Positions 40,484 to 49,232 of a DNA stretch of 64,000 bases are shown piece by piece. The notes under the pieces were generated by a model, which had not been told where the DNA came from, made no database searches, and was given only the letters and a program-made list of their open reading frames with translations. This DNA is from Variovorax guangxiensis (GTDB taxonomy: Bacteria > Pseudomonadota > Gammaproteobacteria > Burkholderiales > Burkholderiaceae_C). The DNA lies in NCBI RefSeq assembly GCF_003952165.1, contig NZ_RXFT01000014.1, forward strand, positions 111,215 through 175,214. The letters are read 5' to 3'. A program made the position numbers and the translations under genes. Numbering within the stretch: the stretch's first letter is position 1; each line of letters begins with the position of its first letter.

Positions 40484-43400
40484 TCAGGCCTTCTCGATGT
40501 TCACTGTGAAGGACTTGTACTCCGGCGTCTGCGTGTTCGCGTCGCCCACGAACGGCGTCAGCGTGTTCACCAGATACCCCGGCTTCGCGATGCCCACGAA
40601 GCCCCAGTGGTTCGGCAGGCCCACGGTATGGACCGTGCGCCCGTCCACCTGCAGCCCCACGATGCGCTTGGTGACCACTGCCACGGCCTTGATGTAGCCG
40701 CGCTTGCTCGACACCTTGACCATGTCGCCGTGGCCGATGCCCTTCTCCTTCGCGAGCTCTTCGCCGATCTCGACGAACTGCTGCGGCTGGATGATGGCCG
40801 AGGTGCGCACGTTCTTGGTCCAGTAGTGGAAGTGCTCGGTGAGCCGGTAGCTGGTCGCCACGTACGGGAAGTCCTTCGGCACCCCGAGCCTTTCCAGGTC
40901 GCCCTTGAAGATGCGCGCCGCGGGGTTGGCGCGCGCCTTCTCGTTGTTCGGGTGCATCAGGTTGTTCACCAGCGGCGACTCGAAGGGCTCGTAGTGCTCG
41001 GGCAGCGGCCCCTCGGCCATGCCGGTGGGGGCGAACAGGCGCGCCACGCCCTCGGCGGTCATGATGAAGGGGCGCACCGCCTCCGCGTCGGTCGGGTTCG
41101 CGTCGGGGCGGATGTCGGGCACGTCGGCCCCGGCCCATTGCTTGCCGTTCCACGAGACCAGGCCGCGCTTCGCGATCCACGGTTTGCCGGTGGCCGGGTC
41201 TGTCGAGGCACCGTTGTAGAGAATGCGCCGGTTCGCGGGCCAGGCCCATGCCCAGTTCTGCACCATGCCGATGCCGTACGGGTCGGCGTTGTCGCGCCGC
41301 GCCATCTGGTTGCCGGCCTGCGTCCATGCGCCTGCGTAGATCCAGCAGCCGCTGGCGGTGCTGCCGTCGTCGCGCAGCAGGCCGAAGCCCGAGAGCTGCT
41401 CGCCGGCCTTGGCCAGCGGCGGCTTGGTCGGGTCCTTCGGGTCGGTCAGGTCGACCAGCGCGCGGCCGTTGTATTCCATGGCCAGTTCCTGCGCGGAGGG
41501 CGAGTGCGGAATCTTGTAGGGCCAGGTGAGCTTGACGATCGGGTCGGGGAAGGCGCCGCCGTCCTTCGCATAGGCCGCGCGCAGCCGGTTGAAGATGCCC
41601 GCCACGATCTCGATGTCGCCCTTGGCCTCGCCCGGCGGCTCCGCGCCCTTCCAGTGCCACTGCAGCCAGCGGCTGGAGTTGGTGAGCGAGCCGTCCTCCT
41701 CCGCGAAGCAGGTGGACGGCAGGCGGAACACCGTGGTCTGGATGTCGGCGGTCTTGACGTCGTTGAACTCGCCGAAGTTGCGCCAGAACTCGCTGGTCTC
41801 GGTCTGCAGCGGATCGATGGTGACCAGGAACTTGAGCTTGGAGAGCCCGTCGACGATCTTCTTCTTGTCGGGGAACGAGCCCACCGGGTTGAAGCCCTGG
41901 CAGATGTAGCCGTTGAGCTTGCCCTGGTTCATGAGCTCGAAGGCCTGCAGCACGTCGTAGAGCCTGTCGATCTTGGGCAGGTAGTGGAAGGCCCAGTCGT
42001 TCTCCGCCGTGGCCGCGTCGCCCCACCACGACTTCTGCATGCTGACGAAGAACTTCGGATAGTTCTGCCAGTAGCTCATCTGGTTGGGCCGCAGCGGCTT
42101 GAGCGCGCGGGTCTTGTAGTAGTCCTCCAGCGTCTGCTCGTTGTCACGCGCCAGCGACATGTAGCCGGTCAGCGAGTTCGACAGCAGCCCCAGGTCGGTC
42201 AGGCCCTGGATGTTGCTGTGGCCGCGCAGCGCGTTCATGCCGCCGCCGGGCACACCGATGTTGCCCAGCAGCAGCTGCACGATGGCGCCGGTGCGGATCA
42301 TCTGCGAGCCCTGGCTGTGCTGCGTCCAGCCCAGCGCGTACATGATGGTCATGGTGCGCTGGGAGGTGCTGGTGCTCGCGATGTACTCGCACACCTTCAG
42401 GAACTTGTCCTGCGGCGTGCCGGTGATGCGGCTCACCATCTCGGGCGTGTAGCGCGCGTAGTGCCGCTTCATCACCTGCAGCACGCAGTTCGGGTCCTGC
42501 ATGCTCATGTCGACCCTGGCCATGCCCTGCTCGTCGAGCGCGTAGCCCCACGACTTGGGGTCGTAGTTGCGCTTCTCGGGGTTGTAGCCGCTGAACAGGC
42601 CGTCCTCGAACTTGTAGTCGGGGCCGACGATGAAGGTCGCGTTGGTGTAGTTGCGGACGTACTCGGTCTGGATCTTGTCGTTGGTCAGCAGGAAGTTGAT
42701 GACCCCGCCGAGGAAGGCGATGTCCGACCCCGCGCGGATCGGCGCGTAGTAGTCGGCCATGGCGGCCGAGCGCGTGAAGCGCGGGTCGACCACCACCAGG
42801 CGGGCCTTGTTCTGTTTCTTGGCTTCGATGACCCACTTGAAGCCGCACGGATGCGCCTCCGCGGCATTGCCGCCCATGATCAGCACGACATCCGCGTTCT
42901 GGATGTCCTGCCAGTGGTTGGTCATCGCGCCTCTGCCGAACGTCGGGGCCAGACTGGCCACCGTGGGTCCGTGTCAGACGCGTGCCTGGTTGTCGAACAC
43001 CAGCATCCCGGTCGAGCGGAATGCCTTGTGCGTGATGTATCCGGTTTCGTTGGACGAGGCCGAGGCGCAGAGCATGCCGGAGCTGGTCCAGCGGTTCACG
43101 GTCTTGCCGTCGGCGTTGGTGGTCTGGAAGTTCGCGTCGCGGTCGGCCTTCAGCAGCTTGGCGATCCGGTCGAGCGCCTCGTCCCAGCCGATGCGCTTCC
43201 ACTCCGTGGCCCCGGGTTCGCGCACCTCGGGGTATTTCAGGCGCATGGGGCTGTGCACGAAGTCGAGCAGGCCGGCGCCCTTGGGGCACAGCGTGCCGCG
43301 GTTGACGGGGTGATCGGCATCGCCCTCGATGTGGAGGATGTCGGACACCACGTTCTTCGCCTTGTCGCCCAGGCTGTACATGATGAGCCCGCAGCCCACC

Positions 43401-43561
43401 GAGCAGTACGGGCAGGTGTTGCGCGTCTCGGTGGTGCGCGCGAGCTTGAAGTTGCGGGCCTCGGCCAGCGCGGCGGTCGGCGAGAAGCCGAGCGCGACGA
43501 TGCTGGAGCCGACCAGCCCCGCGCTGCTCACGCGAAAGAATTGCCGGCGGTTCATGTCCAT
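40484..43561 (-). CDS. fdoG: Formate dehydrogenase alpha subunit, selenocysteine-containing (FDH-N/O type)
   Basis: This is one 1025-aa selenoprotein read through an in-frame TGA at 42974-42976 (residue 196), in the context ARV-U-HGPTVASL. The position equals Sec196 of E. coli FdnG. It has a Tat signal (MNRRQFFRVSSAG) and a [4Fe-4S] site (CPYCSVGCG...LCPKG). Mo-bisMGD domains follow (TNHWQDIQNADVVLIMGGNAAEAHP). It oxidises formate in the periplasm and feeds quinone through the beta and gamma subunits. Ordinary gene calling would split it into 42974-43561 and 40484-42961. The SECIS hairpin and the sel genes show the TGA is functional. Confidence 0.95.
42941..42976 (-). promoter_or_regulatory. 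Bacterial SECIS element with Sec UGA codon
   Basis: After the UGA (42976-42974) come 11 nt, then a stem GG-U-GGCC / GGCC-CC with a single bulged U (42960) and the five-base loop AGUCU (42955-42951). The UGA-to-stem distance, the bulged U and the GUCU loop are those of the E. coli fdhF/fdnG element, the SelB-binding features. All stem pairs are Watson-Crick. Confidence 0.93.
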
Positions 43562-43656
43562 GACGGAACCCCCTGCGGCGGTGAAGTGATGGAGTTTTTC
43601 ATCGTGGTCTTCTTTTCTTCTGGCGGGTAACTCGAATTCGAATGAATCTGGCGGCG

Positions 43657-43959
43657 CTACTTGGGCGCCGTGCCGTCGCCTCCGCTGGGCGCGGGCGCCG
43701 CGCCGGAGGTGCCGCTGGCGCCGCCCGGGCCGCTCATGCCGCCCACGGCCGCGCCGCCTTCGGACGGGCCTTGATGGGATGCGGAGGATTCGACCTTGTC
43801 ACCGGAGGCGGCCGGGGCGACGCCCGTGGGGCTTGCTCCGGTGGCGCCGGCGGTGGCGGAGGCCTTCGGCGCGGGAGGCTTGGGATCGCATGCACTCGCC
43901 ATCAGGCCGGCGGCAAGGCACAGGCCGATGATCTGCAGGCGCTGCTGACATCGTGGCAT
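43657..43959 (-). CDS. Small Ala/Gly/Pro-rich lipoprotein upstream of formate dehydrogenase
   Basis: The 100-aa protein has a lipoprotein signal ending in LMASAC and a low-complexity mature part rich in Ala, Gly, Ser and Pro, with no domain. An aaggag site stands before the ATG at 43959. It lies 95 bp upstream of the dehydrogenase on the same strand and may be the first gene of that operon. Function unknown. Confidence 0.65.
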   Translation of the reverse strand: MPRCQQRLQIIGLCLAAGLMASACDPKPPAPKASATAGATGASPTGVAPAASGDKVESSASHQGPSEGGAAVGGMSGPGGASGTSGAAPAPSGGDGTAPK

Positions 43960-44032
43960 CGACACTCCTTGTGGGAAGGACGGGTCCGACAACGGGCTGT
44001 TTTTATGGCCTCGTTTTCCGCTTGCCGGTGTG

Positions 44033-44084
44033 CCCGGTTTGCGACAAACGGGATACGTTTAACGCATCATGCGACAGCATCATG
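44033..44084. promoter_or_regulatory. Dyad and direct repeats between divergent formate dehydrogenase operon and ABC permease
   Basis: GTTTG-CGA-CAAAC (44037-44049), flanked by matching C and G runs, forms a dyad. Two copies of GCATCATG lie 13 bp apart (44064-44071 and 44077-44084). These could be regulatory sites for the formate dehydrogenase operon or the permease. No known motif is recognised. Confidence 0.3.
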
Positions 44085-44160
44085 TCCGGATCAAGGCCCG
44101 CAGGCGCGCAATAACCCTCGAATCCCGCCGTGAGGCCGGGCGTCGGCTATCGTTCGCGCC

Positions 44161-46677
44161 ATGAACGCCTCCCTCCGCCTGGGTTGGCGCACGCTCTGGC
44201 GCGACCTGCGCGCCGGCGAGCTGCGCCTGTTGATCGTCGCCGTGCTGCTGGCCGTGGCCGCGCTCACGGCCGTCGGCTTCTTCGCCGACCGATTGCAGGG
44301 CGGACTCAAGCGCGACGCGCGCCAGCTGCTGGGCGGCGACGCGGTGATCGTCAGCGACAACCCCACGCCCGAGGCCTTCATGGCGCAGGCGAAGTCGCTC
44401 GGGCTCCAGGGCACATCCACCTACGGCTTCCCGACCATGGCCCGCGCCGAGGACGCGCAGGGCGGCGCCAGCAAGCTGGTGGCGCTGAAGGCCGTGACGG
44501 CCGGCTATCCGCTGCGGGGCAGCCTGCAGACCTCCACCACCATCGATGGCGCAGGCGCCGTCACGCGCGACATCCCGCCGCCGGGCGAGACCTGGGTCGA
44601 CGCCTCGCTGCTCGACTCGCTGGGCCTGAAGGTCGGCGACACGCTGCTGCTGGGCGACACCGGCCTGCGCGTGGGCCGTGTCATCACGCTGGAGCCCGAC
44701 CGCGGCGCCGGCTTCATGAGCTTCTCGCCGCGCGTGATGCTCAACCAGGCCGACGTGGCCCGCACCGGGCTCGTGCAGCCGGCAAGCCGAGTCGGCTACC
44801 GCTACGCCGTGGCGGGCAGCGACGCGGCGGTCAAGCGCTTCACCGACTGGGCCGACGCCACTATCAAGAAGGGCGAGCTGCGCGGCGTGCGGCTCGACTC
44901 CTTCGAGAGCGGCCGACCCGAGATGCGCCAGACGCTCGACCGTGCCGAGAAATTCCTGAGCCTGGTCGCGCTGCTCGCGGCGCTGCTGTCTGCGGTGGCG
45001 GTGGCGCTGGCCGCGCGCGGCTTCGCGGCCAGCCACCTCGACGACTGCGCGATGCTGCGCGTGCTCGGCCAGAGCCAGCGCACCATCGCCATCGCCTATG
45101 CCTTCGAGTTCGCGGTGATCGGCATCGTGGCCAGCGCGCTGGGCGTGGCCATCGGCTTCGCGGTGCACTACGTGTTCGTGCTGCTGCTGGCCGGGCTGGT
45201 CGAGACCGCGCTGCCCGCCGCGACACTGTGGCCCGTGGCCTTCGGGCTCGGCATGGGGCTGACGCTGCTGTTCGCCTTCGGGCTGCCGCCGGTGCTGCAA
45301 CTGGCGCGCGTGCCGCCGCTGCGCGTGATCCGGCGCGACGTGGGCGGCCTCAAGCCTGCATCGCTCGCGGTGCTGGGTGTGGGCGTGGCGGGCTTCGCGG
45401 CGCTGCTGATGGCGGCGAGCAGCGACATCAAGCTGGGGCTCATCGCCGTCGGCGGCTTCGCGGGCGCGGTGGCGGTGTTCGCGCTGCTGAGCTGGCTCGC
45501 GGTGAAGGTGCTGCGCCGCAGCGTCAACGAAACCACCGCGCCGCGCTGGCTGGTGCTGGCCACGCGGCAGATCTCGGCGCGGCCGGCCTACGCGGTGGTG
45601 CAGGTCAGCGCGCTCTCGGTGGGGCTGCTGGCGCTGGTGCTGCTGGTGCTGCTGCGCACCGACCTCGTGGCGAGCTGGCGCCAGGCCACGCCGCCGGACG
45701 CGCCGAACCGCTTCGTCATCAACGTCATGCCCGACCAGAGCGAGGCCTTCCAGAAGTCGCTGCGCGACGCAGGCGTGAGCAAGTTCGACTGGTACCCGAT
45801 GATCCGCGGCCGGCTCGTGGCCATCAACGACAAGCCGGTCTCGCCCGACGACTACACCGAAGACCGCGCCAAGCGCCTGGTGGACCGCGAGTTCAACCTC
45901 AGCAACAGCCTGGAGGCGCCCCCGCACAACAGCATCACCGCCGGCAAGTGGACGCCCGGCGCGGCCGGCGAGGTGAGCGTGGAAGAGGGCCTGGCCGAGA
46001 CGCTGGGCCTGAAGATGGGCGACGTGCTGCGCTTCGACATCGGCGGCATGCAGAACGACGCGCGCATCACCTCGCTGCGCAAGGTCGACTGGGGTTCGAT
46101 GCACGCCAACTTCTTCGTGATGTACACGGTGGCCTCGCTGGCCGACGTGCCCACCACCTACATGGGCGCCTTCCGCGCGCCCGAGACGCGCGGCTTCGAC
46201 AACGCACTGGTGCGCAGCTATCCGAACGTGACCAACGTCGACATGAGCGCCACCATCAACCAGGTGCAGCGCGTGCTCGACCAGGTGATCCGCGCGGTCG
46301 AGTTCCTGTTCGGCTTCACGCTCGCGGCCGGCCTTGTGGTGCTGTTCGCCGCGGTGACGGCCACGCGCGAGGAGCGAGCGCGCGAGTTCGCGGTGATGCG
46401 CGCGGTGGGCGCACGCGCCAGCCTGCTGCGGCAGGTGCAGCGCGCCGAACTCGCGGGCGTGGGCCTGCTCGCGGGCTTCCTCGCGAGCATCGTGGCCGCG
46501 CTGATCGGCTGGGGGCTCGCGCGCTACGTGTTCGAGTTCACCTGGACCGCCTCGCCGCTGGTGCCGGTGGCAGGCGCGCTGGCGGGCGCGGTGCTGGCGC
46601 TGGGCGCCGGATGGTGGGGCTTGCGCGAGGTGCTGCGCCGGCCGGTGGTCGACACATTGCGCCGCGCGGCCGAGTAA
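44161..46677 (+). CDS. FtsX/YbbP-type ABC permease
   Basis: The 838-aa protein has an N-terminal helix, a large periplasmic domain and two FtsX permease modules (ATREERAREFAVMRAVGARASLLRQVQRAEL is the typical coupling segment; a matching one is RGFAASHLDDCAMLRVLGQSQRTIAIAYAFEF). It has about eight to ten membrane helices, as in E. coli YbbP. The usual ATPase partner (YbbA) is not next to it, so the partner gene is elsewhere. It would act in lipoprotein, lipid or peptide transfer at the inner membrane. Confidence 0.85.
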   Translation: MNASLRLGWRTLWRDLRAGELRLLIVAVLLAVAALTAVGFFADRLQGGLKRDARQLLGGDAVIVSDNPTPEAFMAQAKSLGLQGTSTYGFPTMARAEDAQGGASKLVALKAVTAGYPLRGSLQTSTTIDGAGAVTRDIPPPGETWVDASLLDSLGLKVGDTLLLGDTGLRVGRVITLEPDRGAGFMSFSPRVMLNQADVARTGLVQPASRVGYRYAVAGSDAAVKRFTDWADATIKKGELRGVRLDSFESGRPEMRQTLDRAEKFLSLVALLAALLSAVAVALAARGFAASHLDDCAMLRVLGQSQRTIAIAYAFEFAVIGIVASALGVAIGFAVHYVFVLLLAGLVETALPAATLWPVAFGLGMGLTLLFAFGLPPVLQLARVPPLRVIRRDVGGLKPASLAVLGVGVAGFAALLMAASSDIKLGLIAVGGFAGAVAVFALLSWLAVKVLRRSVNETTAPRWLVLATRQISARPAYAVVQVSALSVGLLALVLLVLLRTDLVASWRQATPPDAPNRFVINVMPDQSEAFQKSLRDAGVSKFDWYPMIRGRLVAINDKPVSPDDYTEDRAKRLVDREFNLSNSLEAPPHNSITAGKWTPGAAGEVSVEEGLAETLGLKMGDVLRFDIGGMQNDARITSLRKVDWGSMHANFFVMYTVASLADVPTTYMGAFRAPETRGFDNALVRSYPNVTNVDMSATINQVQRVLDQVIRAVEFLFGFTLAAGLVVLFAAVTATREERAREFAVMRAVGARASLLRQVQRAELAGVGLLAGFLASIVAALIGWGLARYVFEFTWTASPLVPVAGALAGAVLALGAGWWGLREVLRRPVVDTLRRAAE

Positions 46678-46702
46678 GGCGTCGCGGCGCAACAGTTTTT
46701 TT
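46657..46702 (+). terminator. Intrinsic terminator overlapping the permease stop codon
   Basis: TTGCGCCGCG (46657-46666) pairs perfectly with CGCGGCGCAA (46683-46692). The T run 46696-46702 follows within 4 bp. The 16-nt loop contains the stop codon region. Confidence 0.55.
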
Positions 46703-46719
46703 CTTCGCCCGAGGGCCGG

Positions 46720-46756
46720 ACGGGGCCGTGGAATGCAATACATTCCCCGGCCCCGT
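46720..46756. repeat. Strong 37-bp hairpin in the leader of the OLD-like ATPase gene
   Basis: ACGGGGCCG-T-GGAATG pairs with CATTCC-C-CGGCCCCGT around the loop CAATA: 15 pairs with one T/C mismatch. It ends 28 bp before the ATPase ATG and has no T run on the plus strand. It may be a regulatory leader hairpin or a transcript boundary. Confidence 0.6.
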
Positions 46757-46784
46757 ATCCAATTCAGAGAAGAGAAATTCCTGC

Positions 46785-48764
46785 ATGCGCCTGGCGTCTT
46801 TCCAGATCACCAACTTTCGCTCGATCAACGACAGCGGCCTCATCGATTCCACGCAGATCACCACGATCCTCGGCCGCAATGACAGCGGCAAATCGAACCT
46901 GCTGCGCGCGCTCCACAGCCTGAACCCCGCCGAAGGCATCGCCGAACTCAGCCCCATCAAGGACTTCCCGCGCCATCGCCGGCTCGAAGAGTGCACCGGC
47001 GACACGCCCGTCGTCTTCACGCGCTGGAGCCTCGACGAAAGCGAACAGGCCGAGCTGGCTGCCATCCTTCCGCGCGCTGCCGGCGTGCGCCACGTCACCG
47101 CGAGCCGCGGCTATGCGGCCAGCCGCTCGGCCGGCTTCGAAGGGCTGGCGGCCCTGTCGCTGGACGTGAGCGAGATCAAGGGCAAGGTCCGCAAGATCGT
47201 GCCGGCGGTGAAGGCCGCCACGGAGAAGGTCGCCGAGGAGGCCGCCAAGGCCGCACTGGACCAGGAAGCCGACGTCTTCGACGCCGCGATGATCATGAGC
47301 CCCGACTACATCAAGTGGTCGGCCGGCGCGGTCAAGGCGGCGCAGGCCCTGCGCAAGGCGCTGGCCGTGGCGGGTGCCGAGCTCAGCGACAAGCAGGAGC
47401 AGATGCTGGCCGAGCTGGAAGACATGGCGCTGGCCATCGCCAACGACGCGCCCGCGCTGGAGCGCGCGCAGCAATGGGTGATCGGCAAGCTGCCGCGCTT
47501 CGTCTACGTCGACGAATACCCGGCGCTGCCCGGCCGCCAGAACATCGCCGAATTCCTGGGGCGCGAAGGCTGGGGCCAGCTCACGCCCGAGCAGCAGAGC
47601 TTCGGCAAGCTGTGCAAGGTCGCGGGGCTCGACCTGCGGCAGCTGCAGGCCCTGCTCGACAGGAATGACCAGGCCACGCGCAACCAGCTCGTCAACCGCG
47701 CAGGCTCGGTGGTGACCGCCGAGATTCGCCGCCTGTGGAAAGACCGCGCGCTGAAGGTGCGCTTCAACCTCGACGGCCAGTACCTCGACACGCTGGTGTC
47801 GGACCCGAACGCGGCCTACGAAGTCGAAGTGAACCTGGAAGAGCGCAGCCGCGGCTTCCAGTGGTTCTTCTCCTTCTACGTCGCCTTCTTCGCCGACACC
47901 CAGGGCGGCCAGGCCGAAGACGCCGTGCTGCTGCTGGACGAACCCGGCCTGCACCTGCACGCCCATTCGCAGGCCGACCTGCTGGCGCACCTGGAAAAGG
48001 ACTTCGCCGGCAACCAGGTGATCTACACCACGCACTCGCCCTTCATGGTGCCCACGCACCGGCTCGACGCGGTGCGTACGGCGAGCCTGGACGAAACCGC
48101 GGGTACGACTGTGAGCAACACCGCGCAGGGGGATGAGCGCACGCTGTTCCCGTTGAAGGCAGCGCTGGCGTTCGCGCGGATGGCCAGTGAGCCGGTGAAG
48201 CAGGAGGCTGCGAAGCCTGTGGCTGCGACGCAGGAATCGGTGAAGCCGGCGCCCGCAAAGCAGAACGCGTCGGAGGGCGCGAAGCCTGCGAAGTCGGCAA
48301 AGTCCGCTGAGGCAGTCAAGCCCGAGCCTGTGAAGCCAGAACCTGCGAAGCCCGTCGTCGCGGAAAGCGCCAAGCCAGTGGAAGCTGCACCTGTTGCAGT
48401 GGCCGCACCTGCAGTCTTGCCTGCACCCGCGATGCCTGAGCCGGCGAAGGTTGCCGCTCCTGCAAAGATCGAGGCAGTCAAGACCGAGGTTGCGAAGCCC
48501 GTCGTCGTGGAAAGCGTCAAACCGGCAGAAGCAGCGCCTGTTGCAGTCGCCGCGCCGGTCGTCCCGCCTGCGGAAGTGCCGGCACCAGTGACGGCTGAAC
48601 CGGCGAAGCCGGTGGCCGGTGAGAGCATCAAGTCTGCCGAGCCTGTGGCCGAGACCCCGGTCGCCGTGGCTGCCGTGCCCGCCGAGGCACCGGTGATGCA
48701 ACGCGTCGAAGAGCAGACGGCCGTTGTGAGCCCTCAAGCAGAGCAGCCGGCAGAAGTCGCCTGA
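46785..48764 (+). CDS. OLD-like AAA ATPase with a long low-complexity tail
   Basis: Residues 1-465 of 659 form an ABC/SMC-like ATPase of the OLD or AAA_21 type: FQITNFRSINDSG, Walker A GRNDSGKS (30-37), a helical insert, Walker B VLLLDEPGLHLHAHSQADLL near 384, and YTTHSPFMVP as switch region. OLD nucleases carry a TOPRIM domain after this. Here residues 466-659 are instead an Ala, Pro, Lys, Glu and Val tail with imperfect repeats (KPVVAESAKPVEAAPVAVAAP). Such ATPases often act in defence or DNA repair, but no partner gene is adjacent. Confidence 0.75.
   Translation: MRLASFQITNFRSINDSGLIDSTQITTILGRNDSGKSNLLRALHSLNPAEGIAELSPIKDFPRHRRLEECTGDTPVVFTRWSLDESEQAELAAILPRAAGVRHVTASRGYAASRSAGFEGLAALSLDVSEIKGKVRKIVPAVKAATEKVAEEAAKAALDQEADVFDAAMIMSPDYIKWSAGAVKAAQALRKALAVAGAELSDKQEQMLAELEDMALAIANDAPALERAQQWVIGKLPRFVYVDEYPALPGRQNIAEFLGREGWGQLTPEQQSFGKLCKVAGLDLRQLQALLDRNDQATRNQLVNRAGSVVTAEIRRLWKDRALKVRFNLDGQYLDTLVSDPNAAYEVEVNLEERSRGFQWFFSFYVAFFADTQGGQAEDAVLLLDEPGLHLHAHSQADLLAHLEKDFAGNQVIYTTHSPFMVPTHRLDAVRTASLDETAGTTVSNTAQGDERTLFPLKAALAFARMASEPVKQEAAKPVAATQESVKPAPAKQNASEGAKPAKSAKSAEAVKPEPVKPEPAKPVVAESAKPVEAAPVAVAAPAVLPAPAMPEPAKVAAPAKIEAVKTEVAKPVVVESVKPAEAAPVAVAAPVVPPAEVPAPVTAEPAKPVAGESIKSAEPVAETPVAVAAVPAEAPVMQRVEEQTAVVSPQAEQPAEVA
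48347..48700 (+). repeat. Degenerate tandem repeats encoding the ATPase tail
   Basis: Three related units begin at about 48347, 48494 and 48605 (gaagcccgtcgtcg-, gaagcccgtcgtcg- and gaagccggtggccg-like), spaced 147 and 111 bp apart, both multiples of three. They encode KPVV-ES-KP-EAAPVAVAAP-like segments. The copies could vary in number by slippage or recombination. Confidence 0.6.
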
Positions 48765-48793
48765 CGGACGGCGCTCTCAGCGCCTGCTTGAAC

Positions 48794-48871
48794 TCATGCG
48801 GCGCCGACCATGCGCCGCATGAGCAGGGTCTTCAGATCGTGGTCCGCGGACCGCGGGAACACGATCTTCAT
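48794..48871 (-). pseudogene. Truncated toxin remnant downstream of the Phd/YefM antitoxin
   Basis: An ATG overlapping the antitoxin stop (ATGA) opens a 25-codon frame, MKIVFPRSADHDLKTLLMRR..., ending at TGA 48794-48796. Position and overlap are those of a toxin gene, and the first residues resemble RelE/ParE N-termini. A full toxin would have 85-100 residues, so this looks like a decayed remnant. Confidence 0.45.
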
Positions 48872-49167
48872 TTCGCGTCCTTTTCTTCTTCTACGGCCTG
48901 CCGGCCCAGATCTGCGAACACGTCTTCCGCCGGACGGAACTGGCCCTGCTCGATTGCGTGGTTACCTAGCACCAGGATCTTGAGAAGCGCGAGCGTGGCT
49001 TCGCGCTCCTCGTAGGAGCCAACATCCATCACGACGAGCCTGGCTTCGCCGTTCTGGGTGATAAGCATGGGCTCGCGGGTATCGGACAAGGTCTTCACGA
49101 TGTCCGCGGCATGGCTCTTGAAGTAGCTGATGGGTTTGACGTGAGTCGAGAAATTCATGGCGCTCAT
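48868..49167 (-). CDS. Phd/YefM family antitoxin
   Basis: The 99-aa protein shows the Phd/YefM N-terminal DNA-binding fold (VKPISYFKSHAADIVKTLSDTREPMLITQNGEARLVVMDVGSYEERE) and an acidic C-terminal toxin-neutralising segment. Normally it neutralises a RelE/ParE-like toxin and represses its own operon. The downstream toxin frame is only 25 codons, so this appears to be a solitary antitoxin. An ATG at 49158 is an alternative start. Confidence 0.85.
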   Translation of the reverse strand: MSAMNFSTHVKPISYFKSHAADIVKTLSDTREPMLITQNGEARLVVMDVGSYEEREATLALLKILVLGNHAIEQGQFRPAEDVFADLGRQAVEEEKDAK

Positions 49168-49232
49168 CCCTGGTGTCGTGGCCGGTCGAATTCATTGTGG
49201 TCTGAACTCGGCCCGACTCGACCTGAGGCGGG

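Noticed and set aside
42941..43000. A nonsense mutation or frameshift splitting the formate dehydrogenase alpha gene
   Set aside because: The TGA sits at the known Sec position, the frame continues unchanged, and a SECIS hairpin plus the complete sel gene set are present.
39611..43630. A 1339-codon open frame on the plus strand
   Set aside because: It lies opposite the dehydrogenase genes, is rich in His, Arg, Val and Gly as expected of antisense frames in GC-rich DNA, and resembles no protein.
44130..48764. A 1544-codon frame joining the permease region to the ATPase
   Set aside because: Its first 880 codons are a shifted reading of the FtsX permease gene. The ATPase starts at 46785, after a terminator and hairpin.
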